Below the pieces are notes generated by a model. The model was given only the letters and a program-made list of their open reading frames with translations, did no database searches and was not told the origin of the DNA. Below, piece after piece: positions 10,948 through 19,829 of a DNA stretch of 64,000 nt (its first letter is position 1; every line of letters starts with the position of its first letter). The position numbers and the translations under genes are program-made. Source of the stretch: Nemania diffusa (taxonomy: Eukaryota > Ascomycota > Sordariomycetes > Xylariales > Xylariaceae); assembly GCA_038501195.1 (NCBI GenBank), contig JBBPUQ010000007.1:2581501-2645500 (forward strand). The letters are read 5' to 3'.

Positions 10948-11903
10948 TTACCACGATGGCCCTGTACCGCCGTCCAGGTTCACATTATGGCAGATACCTC
11001 CAAAAACATCCATCATATGCGCCAGGCGGTCTTGAGTTCTCTTCACTGTATTGGCCAAGTCGATCCCAAGCGGCAGCATGATTTCACTCCCCAGGCCTTT
11101 CGCAGAGCCCTCATCCATGACAACGTCATACACAGCCTGCGTCGCTTTGAGATGGTCGCCCGGTATAGCGAAGTCACCGGTGCGCAGCATGTTGAATAGC
11201 CTCTCCGTCTGCGTGCCCTCGTAGTCCCGCTCCAGCGGCGCCGCGATGGCCTGCACGGAATTCGCCATTGGCGTGTTGAAGGTGCCCAGATACACGAGCA
11301 GCACGCGGACGTTAAACGGCTCCAGCTCCTTGTGCAAGACCTTCGACATGTCTATGGTTTTGTAGTCAGCATTTTTTGCGTGGGATACAAGAAGAAACGG
11401 CTGATCTTACCGTCTAATGCTGCCTTGGAGGCCCCGTACACGCCGAGCGAATTCATAGCCTCTAATCCGGCGCCGCTGCTGAAGTTCACGATCATGCCTG
11501 ACCGGCGTTTGCGCATGTACGGCGTCACGGCCCTGACGAGCCTGTACGGGCCGAAGAAATTCGTGTCCATCTGTCGCCGTACCTCGGCCTCGGTGAACGA
11601 CTCGAGCGGTCCTGCGATGCCTATTCCGGCGGTGTTGATCAAGACATCAATGCAGGTCCCCGCTGCCTCGAGGTCGTCGATTATCTTTCCAGACTCTAAA
11701 TCATGTAGGTCAAGCTGGAGCCAGCGGCCACCGCGTTCGACGACCTCGCTCACGAGCTCTGGGGTTCGGTCTGGGTTGCGCGATGTCGCGATTACGTTGT
11801 GTCCCTTTGCTTGCGCAAGGCGGGTCAATGCTAGCCCAAACCCTGATGATGAGCCCGTGATCAGCCAGGTTAGAGGCTTTGCCGTATCGGATTCTTTGCT
11901 CAT
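10948..11903 (-). CDS. short-chain dehydrogenase/reductase (SDR), classical type
   Basis: An NAD(P)-dependent oxidoreductase of 298 residues; the substrate cannot be told. Exon 1 runs 11903-11411 and exon 2 runs 11351-10948, with a 59-nt intron (GTAAGA donor, ATAG acceptor) that keeps phase. The Rossmann dinucleotide motif TGSSSGFG lies near residues 16-23, DLHD near residue 66, and the structural motif is NTAG where NNAG is common. The catalytic serine lies in NFSSGAG, and the active-site motif YGASK falls just before the intron. The C-terminal part is the usual variable substrate-binding region, ending GPSW. There is no signal peptide, so it is probably cytosolic. The gene ends 170 bp from the 5S rRNA on the opposite strand, with no obvious pathway partner nearby. 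Confidence 0.9.
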
Positions 11904-12862
11904 GGCGAATTATAATAGTTGAGAATTTGGAGAGACGGTTTGTGATATTCTTTCTTATACTCTTATGACGATGGGGTAGTACTTATAGAGTAGCAAGATA
12001 AGAAATTATAAGAGTCGAAACACGCAACTCATCATTTTCTCTGCCACATGCAGCGCTTCCCGGCTAGCACCCATTCGAGTCCATCCTCATTTATTCTATG
12101 CCTTCAATGTGTGGACCAGCGTTGTCCCTACCCATCTGGATAGACTTGTCGGTCGGATTTAACGCAATTAAGTTCCCAATCCTCATGCATTAATCCTAGC
12201 ACTCCCCACACTGGCGGGAATAGTGGACTTAACACTGGTAAGATGTTTATAAAGTGGGCTTCAACCTAAACTTCAACTTCAAAATTAGGTGAGACTACGT
12301 AGGTAAGCTTAGTCGAGACATGTATTCAACTCTCCGACTTAGAGTATTTACTCATCATATTGCGTCACTCGCACCCTCGCTCTATACGTATACTTCCTAC
12401 CTTCGTTGATTTAGAGATACTGCAGCATATAATCACATTGCCTAGCAAATTATCAACCTAAATTTCGTCTGGACCGCACTTTCAAAGTATCAGCAAAGTA
12501 ACTACAGGAACTTCGGGGCCTCTAGAGTTATCTGTATTAGATATATATAATCCCACGATGTAAAGTAAGCAGAAAGGAAAGAATTCTGTATAATTTACTT
12601 CGAAGGTCTTATTTATAAAACCATATTCGCGGCCCGCGGATATGCAGAAGAAAACGAGAATCTAAAATCTAGCCTTTTTTTTTTGCCCCCATCGTAACGC
12701 CAATACCACTGCCGATCCATTCTCCTTATAGAATCGAGATTTATCATGTAATCGTTGGGAATATTCGTCAAAGTCGTACATCGGCTGCCTTCCTTGGCCA
12801 ACTCCTCAATCATCAAAGAGCCAACGCGTTCTCAGAGTTGCGCCCATGGAGGGCAGTACTCT
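11904..12862. other. intergenic, no gene recognised
   Basis: AT-rich, with short frames. A 67-residue minus-strand frame at 12613-12816 is discussed under rejected items. Confidence 0.35.
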
Positions 12863-13612
12863 TTAGTATTTATCAAGCCAGGGAACCTCAGTGCCATCAG
12901 GAGCATAGCGTAGCGGCTTTTCCAGAGCACGGACCCAGAAGGCAATGCTTGTAGACCCAACTGTGCCTCGAGTCTTGTAGACATCGATAAGCGCGTTGTA
13001 AAAGTCCCTCGCCGCGGCCCCGAGGCCGAGAACCCGCAAGCTCCGAATTATGCGGGTCATGCGAAGATGGTTGTGGTCTCTCTGCACTACCCAGCGTGAG
13101 AAGCCAGGCTCGCAGTCCTGCTTGGGTGTGATGATGAGTTGGAAATTGGAGCCTTCCTTGTCTTTAGCATCGAAACCGTAGAATGCGAGCATGCGCTTCA
13201 GGGCGCGGAGAAGATTTCGCCTTAGCTCCGGTGATCGGTTGAAGAGAAGCATCGTCTCTTCGTCGATGACGGGCGCCATAAAGCTGAAGCCAGACTCTTC
13301 GGGGAGGGGAAATACTGTTTGGATGTAGTTGTGCTGCATTTCAAGCTGGTCATCGCCCCAGTCTAGAATGTCGTCAAGCGTGCGGCCGCGGCCATCAGGC
13401 CCCTTGGTCGTGGGATCATAGAAGTCCACAAGGCGGCGCATCTCCTCAGAAGGTGGTTTACCCGACGAAGAACCCATCTTGGCAGGGCCTAAAGTCAACC
13501 ACCTAACAGGAACGATGTGAAACCGATGCAAGGAAAACGACCCTGATAACCTTTTTCCTCTCAAGTTGAGCTGTCGGACGAATGAGAACAGGACTCGCGG
13601 GGTGTGAAACAT
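12863..13612 (-). CDS. OGFr-domain protein (opioid growth factor receptor conserved region)
   Basis: A 249-residue intronless frame starting at the ATG at 13612. Residues about 50-235 match the conserved OGFr domain as found in fungi: RxLVDFYDPTTKGPDGRGR, then LEMQHNYIQTVFPLPEESG, the FLP-like hydrophobic helices, and a C-terminal NHLRMTRIIRSLRVLGL. In animals this domain binds met-enkephalin, but its fungal role is unknown. A second in-frame ATG begins MGSSSGK at residue 46. The 45 residues before it are rich in Arg and lack acidic residues, which looks like a mitochondrial presequence but could equally be translated 5' leader. The product would be 204 residues from the internal start. Confidence 0.82.
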   Translation of the reverse strand: MFHTPRVLFSFVRQLNLRGKRLSGSFSLHRFHIVPVRWLTLGPAKMGSSSGKPPSEEMRRLVDFYDPTTKGPDGRGRTLDDILDWGDDQLEMQHNYIQTVFPLPEESGFSFMAPVIDEETMLLFNRSPELRRNLLRALKRMLAFYGFDAKDKEGSNFQLIITPKQDCEPGFSRWVVQRDHNHLRMTRIIRSLRVLGLGAAARDFYNALIDVYKTRGTVGSTSIAFWVRALEKPLRYAPDGTEVPWLDKY

Positions 13613-13994
13613 ATTAGAACGTCGACGTGAACGAGTTTCGGTGATAGTGTCTTCAATAGTCAGGGTCTGCTAGGTAGGAGGTACCTACCCTAGGTACCTT
13701 AGGTTCTAGAGACTTCAAGTTACAATATTACCCATTTTAATATATACCTTTCGGCTTAAACGCATATCGTAGTATCAGCATCGTATCTTTCCTCAGTTGA
13801 AATTCGATCGTGTAGACGAAAGACATTTTCACCTACATCACAATAATGCCCTCGAAACTAAATGAAGGAAGCTATTTATAGTACACAACCCCTATTTAGC
13901 AAGTTAGGTTAGGATAATTAGTCTGCTTACTTAGGTACACAGTCATATTTTCCAAGCGGAAAAGCATAGCCTACCGCACTAACTCCCATAGCTA
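13613..13994. other. intergenic, no gene recognised
   Basis: The 3' flank of the CorA-like gene and the 5' flank of the OGFr gene. It holds a TAGGTACCTA-type palindromic tract around 13672-13705. Confidence 0.4.
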
Positions 13995-15353
13995 TCAAAC
14001 AACATTCGGGAGCCTCCCCGCTCTTTTCTCCAGTAGCCCTCTATCTGGCTGCCCTTGTGTCTTGTCTGTGCGGACTTTAGACCATTTATACCACAATATT
14101 AGCACGGCGAGAGTAAGCGGTATAGCTGTCGCGGGTAGGATCCACCAGAGACCCGAAACTGTGAATACCGTCCCATCGAAGTTGAAGAAGTTCGTGCCAA
14201 GGATTGACTATATCATGAGTAGCTGAAGTTAGATGCAATACCTCTACGTTGGGTTAATTTCGTCTATCAGAAACTCACAGCAACGAAAGTACTGGGGAGG
14301 AAAATAGCCGTCACGATTGCGAGAGTGAACATTGAAATACTTTCTCGCCGTGCTTGTAGTGCTATTTCCTTGTTCTCAAGTTGGTGTGCCTATGACCATT
14401 ATTAAATCATGCTTAACTCAGATGCCGAATGAGACTTACGAGATTGATGCAGATGTTGGTTCGGTCTAAATAAGTCCTTGCCCAGCTAGCCCAGAAACTA
14501 CAGCTGTTCTCAAATTGCGCCAGCGACTCAACGATTTGCAGAATTGCATCACGGTAGTCCATCTTGTTAGTGTAGTGGGTTGTGTTCAAGCGTTTTGCGA
14601 AAAGTTTGAGCTGCCTAGTATGTTCCTTGAGATCTGCAAAATCTTTCAGCATTGCATGCCAGCATCTACATAAATCATGTAGCTCTTTGACCTGATTTCG
14701 AACAGTGGAGCCGTCCTCTTGGTTCTCCTAAGATTATAATTAGCAATATTAAGTCAAGGGATAAGTGATTTTGCTTACAATCTGTCGAAGCCTATATCTT
14801 TGAGCTGCTACCCCTCGACGATATAAAGTCAGAAGGTGGGTTAGAATCTGGAAGTCCAGGAATAAAGGAGGTACCCTAGAACTAGTATAGTCCTTCAGAG
14901 ATCTCTCTATGATCTGTTTCAGCCCTTCATTAAAGTTGACAAAATAGTAGGTCATTACGTCAGACTCGACTACAAGCTGTATGAAGGAGTGCGTGGCCTG
15001 GTCACCCCAAGACCAACAGCCATACTGAAGGGCTGTGGGCTATCAGTAGGGCTGTAATATCTGTAATATTTGATTAATCAACACTTACTAGATCTATTCG
15101 GCACCAATCCAGCCCTAGAAAAGGCGAAGCTGGTTGGGAAAACAGTCCAGTCTTCAGTCTGGAATAAATCAATAATGAATTTAGCCGACAAGTTGCCTTC
15201 TTCATGGAGTAGTTCAAGCAGACTTGGGTCAACGTGAGTATGATGTCCGTCGTCTCCTATGGTCGCAGAGATGAAACTGCAGTAATTACTAAAGTCAGCG
15301 TGATATAGTGAAATTAACACAATCCTCGTTCTCACAAAAGCCGCAAGTAGCAA
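13995..15353 (-). CDS. CorA-like transporter / fungal membrane protein with CorA fold
   Basis: A five-exon minus-strand gene with consistent phases: 14207-13995, 14389-14279, 14727-14440, 15032-14779, and a 5' exon ending at 15089. Introns are 50-71 nt. The C-terminal two exons hold the pair of membrane helices (MFTLAIVTAIFLPSTFVASIL and, after GTNFFNF, a Trp-rich second helix). GTN replaces the GMN motif of true Mg2+ channels, which is frequent in fungal CorA-like proteins. Upstream exons are helical, and WGDQATHSF resembles the WGD-type segment of this family. The 5' end is unresolved: the frame is open to 15353 with no ATG, and the ATG at 15369 is in another frame with no phase-compatible intron. 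At least one upstream exon is therefore missing from my model. Ion transport is inferred from the fold only. Confidence 0.72.
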
Positions 15354-15789
15354 CGAGCTTCAGTGCCATCACTGAGAGAACGTTCTTGATCTCTAGGTTT
15401 TATTGTGCCTAGATAAGCACTAATATTATCGTATTGCGCCCACCCTACGTAGTTGAGTCAACAAACCAACTAGTTTCACCATTTCAGCTTCATTTGTATA
15501 GAGCTCGTAACTCACTAGATTGTCCCTCTCCCATATACTCCAAGATATCAACCATACTGCTATTTTTAAAGCAGCACCTCCGCGCCTCAGCAAGACAGTC
15601 GCCAAGAGAAGTCATACGAACGAGTTTAGATAAGTGCTGACAAAAAGATTGATACTACGTTCCACTGGTCCTCAAAGCCCGCCCAAACTCCGCCAGAAAG
15701 ACAAGAACTTCAATCACACAAAATGCAAGGTTTCCCAAGCTGAAAGCGGGGGTACAAGGCGTGAGCTAAATCCTTCAGTAGATTAGGGA
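15354..15789. other. upstream region of the CorA-like gene
   Basis: Probably contains the missing 5' exon or promoter of the CorA-like gene. No other gene is recognised. Confidence 0.35.
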
Positions 15790-16130
15790 GGGCCATATGC
15801 ACATTATCCGACAAACGATTTTTTTTTCTACTTTTTCGTTTTTCGTTTTCAGTTTTCAGTTTTCAATAATATATAAACATACCAAATGCGCAAAATTAAC
15901 GCTTTTATATAGTAAAACATTAATATTACTTATAATAACATTAAAATAAAATTTACATTTATTATTTTTAATGCTATAATTAGATTTAGCTGATTTGAAC
16001 TGTTGCGTTAAAGGCGCATTGATTGACCTTAGGTATATAATAGCCGTACGACCTGCAGGTGCAACCTGCGGTCGCGCTTTGACCGCCGAGCAGCGGGATC
16101 GCGTACGCAGGGCTACCTGCTTTTTTATAA

Positions 16131-16235
16131 TTGACTTAACTGACCTAACTGACCTAACTAACTTAACTGACCTAACTGACCTGACTGACCTAACTAGACC
16201 TGACTAACCTAACTGACCTGATTGACCTAGTTAGG
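16131..16235. repeat. degenerate 9-bp repeats, left arm
   Basis: About eleven imperfect copies of TGACCTAAC/TGACCTGAC. This is the inverted counterpart of the homogeneous array at 16280, but with many A-for-G differences. Confidence 0.7.
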
Positions 16236-16279
16236 TTGACTAGATCAACTAGTTCAGTCGGGCCCAGTTAGGTCAACTA

Positions 16280-16446
16280 GGTCAGTCAGGTCAGTCAGGT
16301 CAGTCAGGTCAGTCAGGTCAGTCAGGTCAGTCAGGTCAGTCAGGTCAGTCAGGTCAGTCAGGTCAGTCAGGTCAGTCAGGTCAGTCAGGTCAGTCAGGTC
16401 AGTCAGGTCAGTCAGGTCAGTCAGGTCAGTCAGGTCAGTCAGGTCA
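16280..16446. repeat. perfect 9-bp minisatellite, about 18.5 copies
   Basis: The unit GGTCAGTCA is repeated without interruption or mismatch. Because 9 is a multiple of three, every frame is open across it and reads as a simple tripeptide repeat (Leu-Thr-Asp on the minus strand). This is a consequence of the DNA repeat and not evidence for a protein. Confidence 0.95.
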
Positions 16447-16706
16447 ATTATAAAAAAGCAGGTGGCCCTGCGTACGCGATCCCAGTTAAAGCACAATTGT
16501 AAGTAAGCTAAAAGCTTAAATTATACTCATATATCAATTAAATTAGCTAGATATAATTGCAGCATTAAAAATAATAAATAATATGAATGTTTTATTATAT
16601 AAAATCGTTAATTTATGTTGTTTAAAAAACTAAAAACTGAAAACGAAAAACAAAAAACGAAAAAGTAAAAAAGAAAATCGTTTGTCGGATAATGTGCATA
16701 TGGCCC

Positions 16707-17299
16707 ACCGTCGTAGATAGCCTATCTAAGATGCAGGCAAGAAGATCGCATGCCAAGCTAGCTACTTAATAGTCCTATAGCTCCACTATTATAACCCAAG
16801 CCTGCTCTTTTGCTACTTCTATACGCCAACTTCCTAGGTTAGCAAATCATAATTTTGTTTCTCACATGAGCAAAGCATTAAAAAGGAATGCAACGTACCA
16901 ATACTCCAGATTCGCGAACAAGAAGCTTACTGTTCAAGCAGTCAGCGAATCTTGATCCTCCGTTGCCGCCGCCACCAATGCAACCTACAACGGATCCCCA
17001 ACTTACCTATACAGCAGGCAGAGTAAACTCTACGCATATAGTATGGCCAAGAAGATTAAGGCCAAGGCATGAATAAGTAATTCATGGTAGACAGACTAAT
17101 TAGGCAAGTTAGCTACAAAGACCGTATGTTTGTTCACACCACCTAGAACTGATGGTACGATAGTGTGTAGATATTATAGCAGCATCCGATGTATATAAAG
17201 AGCCGATAACATCTCGACTTTTGGCAATACTTCAGACGCCAACATCGAAACCACCACTCGTATAAATCACTTCACCCCATTAAAGCCATCTCAATCACC
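16707..17299. other. intergenic, upstream of secreted-protein gene
   Basis: No gene recognised except a 62-residue frame at 16888-17076 without motifs. The promoter of the gene at 17300 lies at the right end. Confidence 0.4.
17191..17200 (+). promoter_or_regulatory. TATA box
   Basis: GTATATAAAG lies about 100 bp before the ATG at 17300, in the expected position for a strong fungal core promoter. Confidence 0.55.
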
Positions 17300-17806
17300 A
17301 TGCGTGCTACTTACTCCGCCATCGCTCTTTGCGCCATTAGTGCATCCGCAGCTACCCTCCCTGTCGTGGCCGAGGTCGAAGCACGACAGACAAGTTCTAG
17401 TAACACTTGGTATTTAGTCGCGTTTGAGCCTAATTGCGGTTCTTCGTTTGGCTGCAATACCGACTATACTATCTTTGGTGGCGAGAACGCGGTTCCCGGA
17501 GCTCCTGCTTTCGCCCTTCGCGTAAGTAATCTCCTAGAGCATTGAACAATCAGACACCTAAAACCGTCTTCTGTCTATATTGTTGTGTCTAACATTTCAT
17601 TTTTCTAGTGCAACACTTGGACTATCTGCACCAGTGTTTTCCCAGGATCCACTGCCACCGGCGATATAGTCATCAACCAAGGTCCACTTACGATCTCGCA
17701 AACCTTCACTAGCGGGGGCAAGACAACTACTGCTAAGGCCACCGTTGCTTGGAATGGCTTGAGCATAACAGCTCAGACTATTCCAGTGACATATACGGTT
17801 TCTTGA
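17300..17806 (+). CDS. small secreted cysteine-containing protein, 139 aa
   Basis: Exons 17300-17521 and 17609-17806 are joined in phase 0 by an 87-nt intron (donor GTAAGT, acceptor CTAG). The product has 139 residues. Residues 1-18 form a signal peptide ending SAA. A short pro-region then ends in VEAR before a Gln, a plausible Kex2-type processing site. The mature chain has four cysteines (two in NCGSSFGCN, two in CNTWTIC), which could form two disulfides. The C-terminal part is Thr/Ser-rich and beta-like, ending TYTVS, without a GPI signal. No enzyme motif is visible. It fits the general profile of fungal small secreted proteins or effector candidates, and I recognise no named family. A good TATA box upstream suggests strong or conditional expression. 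Confidence 0.78.
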
Positions 17807-18177
17807 TCCATTAAGTTGTAGAATTGCATGTGTTTACAATCGGGGAGTTATTGCCAGAAATTCATAGTTTCGCATTACTACTTTGATGGCCTGAATACAA
17901 GGGTGCACTTCATTCGGCAATTGCTTAGCTGTTCCTCTATATTCCTTGTTGATAATATATTAAAATACACCTTTAGATTTCGCGGAATTAAACGGCTCGG
18001 AGTGATCACGAGCTAGTTTACTCAGCAAATCGTAATATTTTATATCAACCTAATTTCGTGTTAAATTCTATTTAGTTGAGAGTTGGACGTCTTAGTTGTT
18101 TGATTACTGCTTCCTAAGCTAACGACAAGCAAAGATTTGCTAGTTTCCTTGAAAAAAGGACGAAAAAATAACAAAAA
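17807..18177. other. 3' flank, no gene recognised
   Basis: AT-rich sequence between the secreted-protein gene and the 5S gene; nothing further seen. Confidence 0.4.
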
Positions 18178-18296
18178 ACGTACAACACCAAGGATTCGCT
18201 GGTCGTCACCGACCCAACTACTAATTCGGCACTCACTGGCTTATCTATGGGAGAGCGGACGGGATCCCGAGTTTTCCAGAGGTTATGGTCGTACGT
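18178..18296 (-). rRNA. 5S ribosomal RNA (second copy)
   Basis: 119 nt on the minus strand: 5' ACGTACGACCATAACC, GATCCCGTCCGCTC, TAAGCC, the conserved AGTAGTTGGGTCGGTGACGA, CCAGCGAATCC and 3' GTTGTACGT. Helix I is maintained by paired changes relative to the copy at 10660 (CGTACG against GTATGT), which argues for selection. It differs from the first copy at many internal positions, so the two are different 5S types. A T6 run follows at its 3' end. Confidence 0.88.
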
Positions 18297-19829
18297 GGAA
18301 GGGTTGGCCACTAACAGATATAATATCCGATTCAGTACTAAATGTGTGGTAGAGGAGGAGTAGCCCCAGCAACACAGGATGTGACATATTGTATTTAGCC
18401 ACATACGCTATTACTGCATTGTTGCGGATTATTTTGTCTTCCATAGCTTGCCATCTACGTGACTAAATTCCTCTATGTAGATATTAACTAAACCTTAATT
18501 AGGAGATTACCCTCATCCGTGTCCCCAAGACAACTCGACTTGGCGGTCTCACAGGGAACTTCATCTCTAGCCAACTTCTACCAGTTAGTGGGAGTATTAT
18601 TAAGATAAGATAAAAAGAGACAGAATACGAAATAAACCCTTACATTAAAAAAGCGCGGATCAACAAATACAGAGAAGCACAAATAAGTGTTGAGAATACC
18701 CGCTAGTCCATATCACAGCCGATATTAGCAGAAAACAATAATTAAAAAAAAAATAGATGAGACTAATTAGTTCCCGTATTACGTTAAGCAATAGAGACTT
18801 GTCACAGTCCTATATATAAGACCTGTAAACAGTCAAGGTTCCCACCTTGACAACGTTCTACTTTTACATCTGCATCAGTTGTGTTGTGGTTTAGCATTGC
18901 AGTTCTGTTCCGTGACAAGACTATACCCCGTGACAAGACTACCTGAACACAAAGGTAGAGGCTTCCAGCAATACTAGCTACACCTGATCGCACAGCAGGC
19001 TCTCAAAGAGCAGGCTCAGATAAACTAGGTCATAGCTTACTATGTAATAATATGATTCTCTTCTAAACTATATTCCTGTGTAGCGAATGAGATCCCGAGA
19101 TTCTGGAGGCTATAGACGTATGGAAGAAATCATTTTTTATTAAAAGTTCTATTTGAAGCCTCAGAGGACGCAGGTGTAGGGGTCATATGGTTCTCAAGAT
19201 AAGATTTTCTGCTTCAGTGTTGCTGTGCTTTGCAAGAACGCGATTTAGCATAGCAGGTGTGATGGGATCAAGACCGGCAGTTTGACCTCGTTTGCTGCCT
19301 CTTCTTTCCAAATGTAAGATCCGACGATAGAATAAATAGTCACTGCTAGACTCCGTAGCGGAGACTTAGCAGTGTCGTCCCATAGCATAAACGTATTCGA
19401 CACAACTTATAATCCCTCAATCAACAACTTAAAAGTGCTTTGTTCCGAGATGAGATGCGGCAATAGGACAAGGAGACAATACAACCCGCAACTACACAAT
19501 TCGGTGACAACCAAAGTGCCATAAAAAAAATACTGTCTAGGATCTACGCCTTGGCTATCTATCGGTAGAGACGCAATGACAGCATGCTAGCTCGTTTGGT
19601 AGGTTAGCTTTGTTAGTGACGACTGCTGCAAATCCATAGAAACATAATAATCATAAACCCATCTATCTCAATACAAGTTAATGCTGTTTATTGTAAAACC
19701 AACTATTGTAATCTACATTTCCAGCTGCATGCGCGTCATGGGCTCGCTTGTTTTGTACATTGAATGCCTTGCCGTCATCTAGGAAAAATGCGATCCGCCC
19801 CCAAACGCCTCGCTTCCAAGCCGTGCTCA
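18297..19829. other. intergenic, no gene recognised
   Basis: Short frames only. It contains a direct repeat of CGTGACAAGACTA around 18910-18942 and the 5S fragment near 19083. The 3' end of swi1 lies at the right edge. Confidence 0.35.
19083..19122 (-). pseudogene. 5S rRNA 5' fragment
   Basis: About 40 nt on the minus strand resemble the first third of 5S rRNA (CATACG-CTATAGCCTCCAGAATCTCGGGATC), aligned to the copy at 18178. The remaining two thirds are absent. Short and diverged, so tentative. Confidence 0.4.

Larger units (their letters stand above)
15790..16706. mobile_element. 917-bp near-palindromic element carrying a minisatellite
   Basis: The left end GGGCCATATGCACATTATCC returns as its reverse complement at the right end. 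The inverted similarity then continues inward through a T-rich/A-rich block and an AT-rich arm to a second strongly conserved inverted block of about 43 bp (16094-16137 against 16441-16483, containing GGGATCGCGTACGCAGGG). The centre is filled with 9-bp repeats in both arms. The whole unit can fold into one hairpin or cruciform. No transposase frame is present. It is best described as a non-autonomous foldback or large MITE-type DNA element. No clear target-site duplication is seen (left flank AGATTAGG, right flank ACCGTCG). The left arm looks transition-mutated relative to the right. Confidence 0.7.

Noticed and set aside
12613..12816. 67-residue frame with a word resembling the Mei2 RNA-binding motif (TLTNIPNDY)
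   Set aside because: The similarity is limited to a few residues and is followed by unrelated sequence; not enough to call a remnant.
16280..16446. CRISPR-like array
   Set aside because: Units are 9 bp and contiguous with no spacers, in a fungal genome; it is a minisatellite.
16254..16496. Minus-strand frame encoding a Leu-Thr-Asp repeat
   Set aside because: It is a by-product of the 9-bp DNA repeat; the frame is open in all phases and lacks a plausible start or flanking coding sequence.
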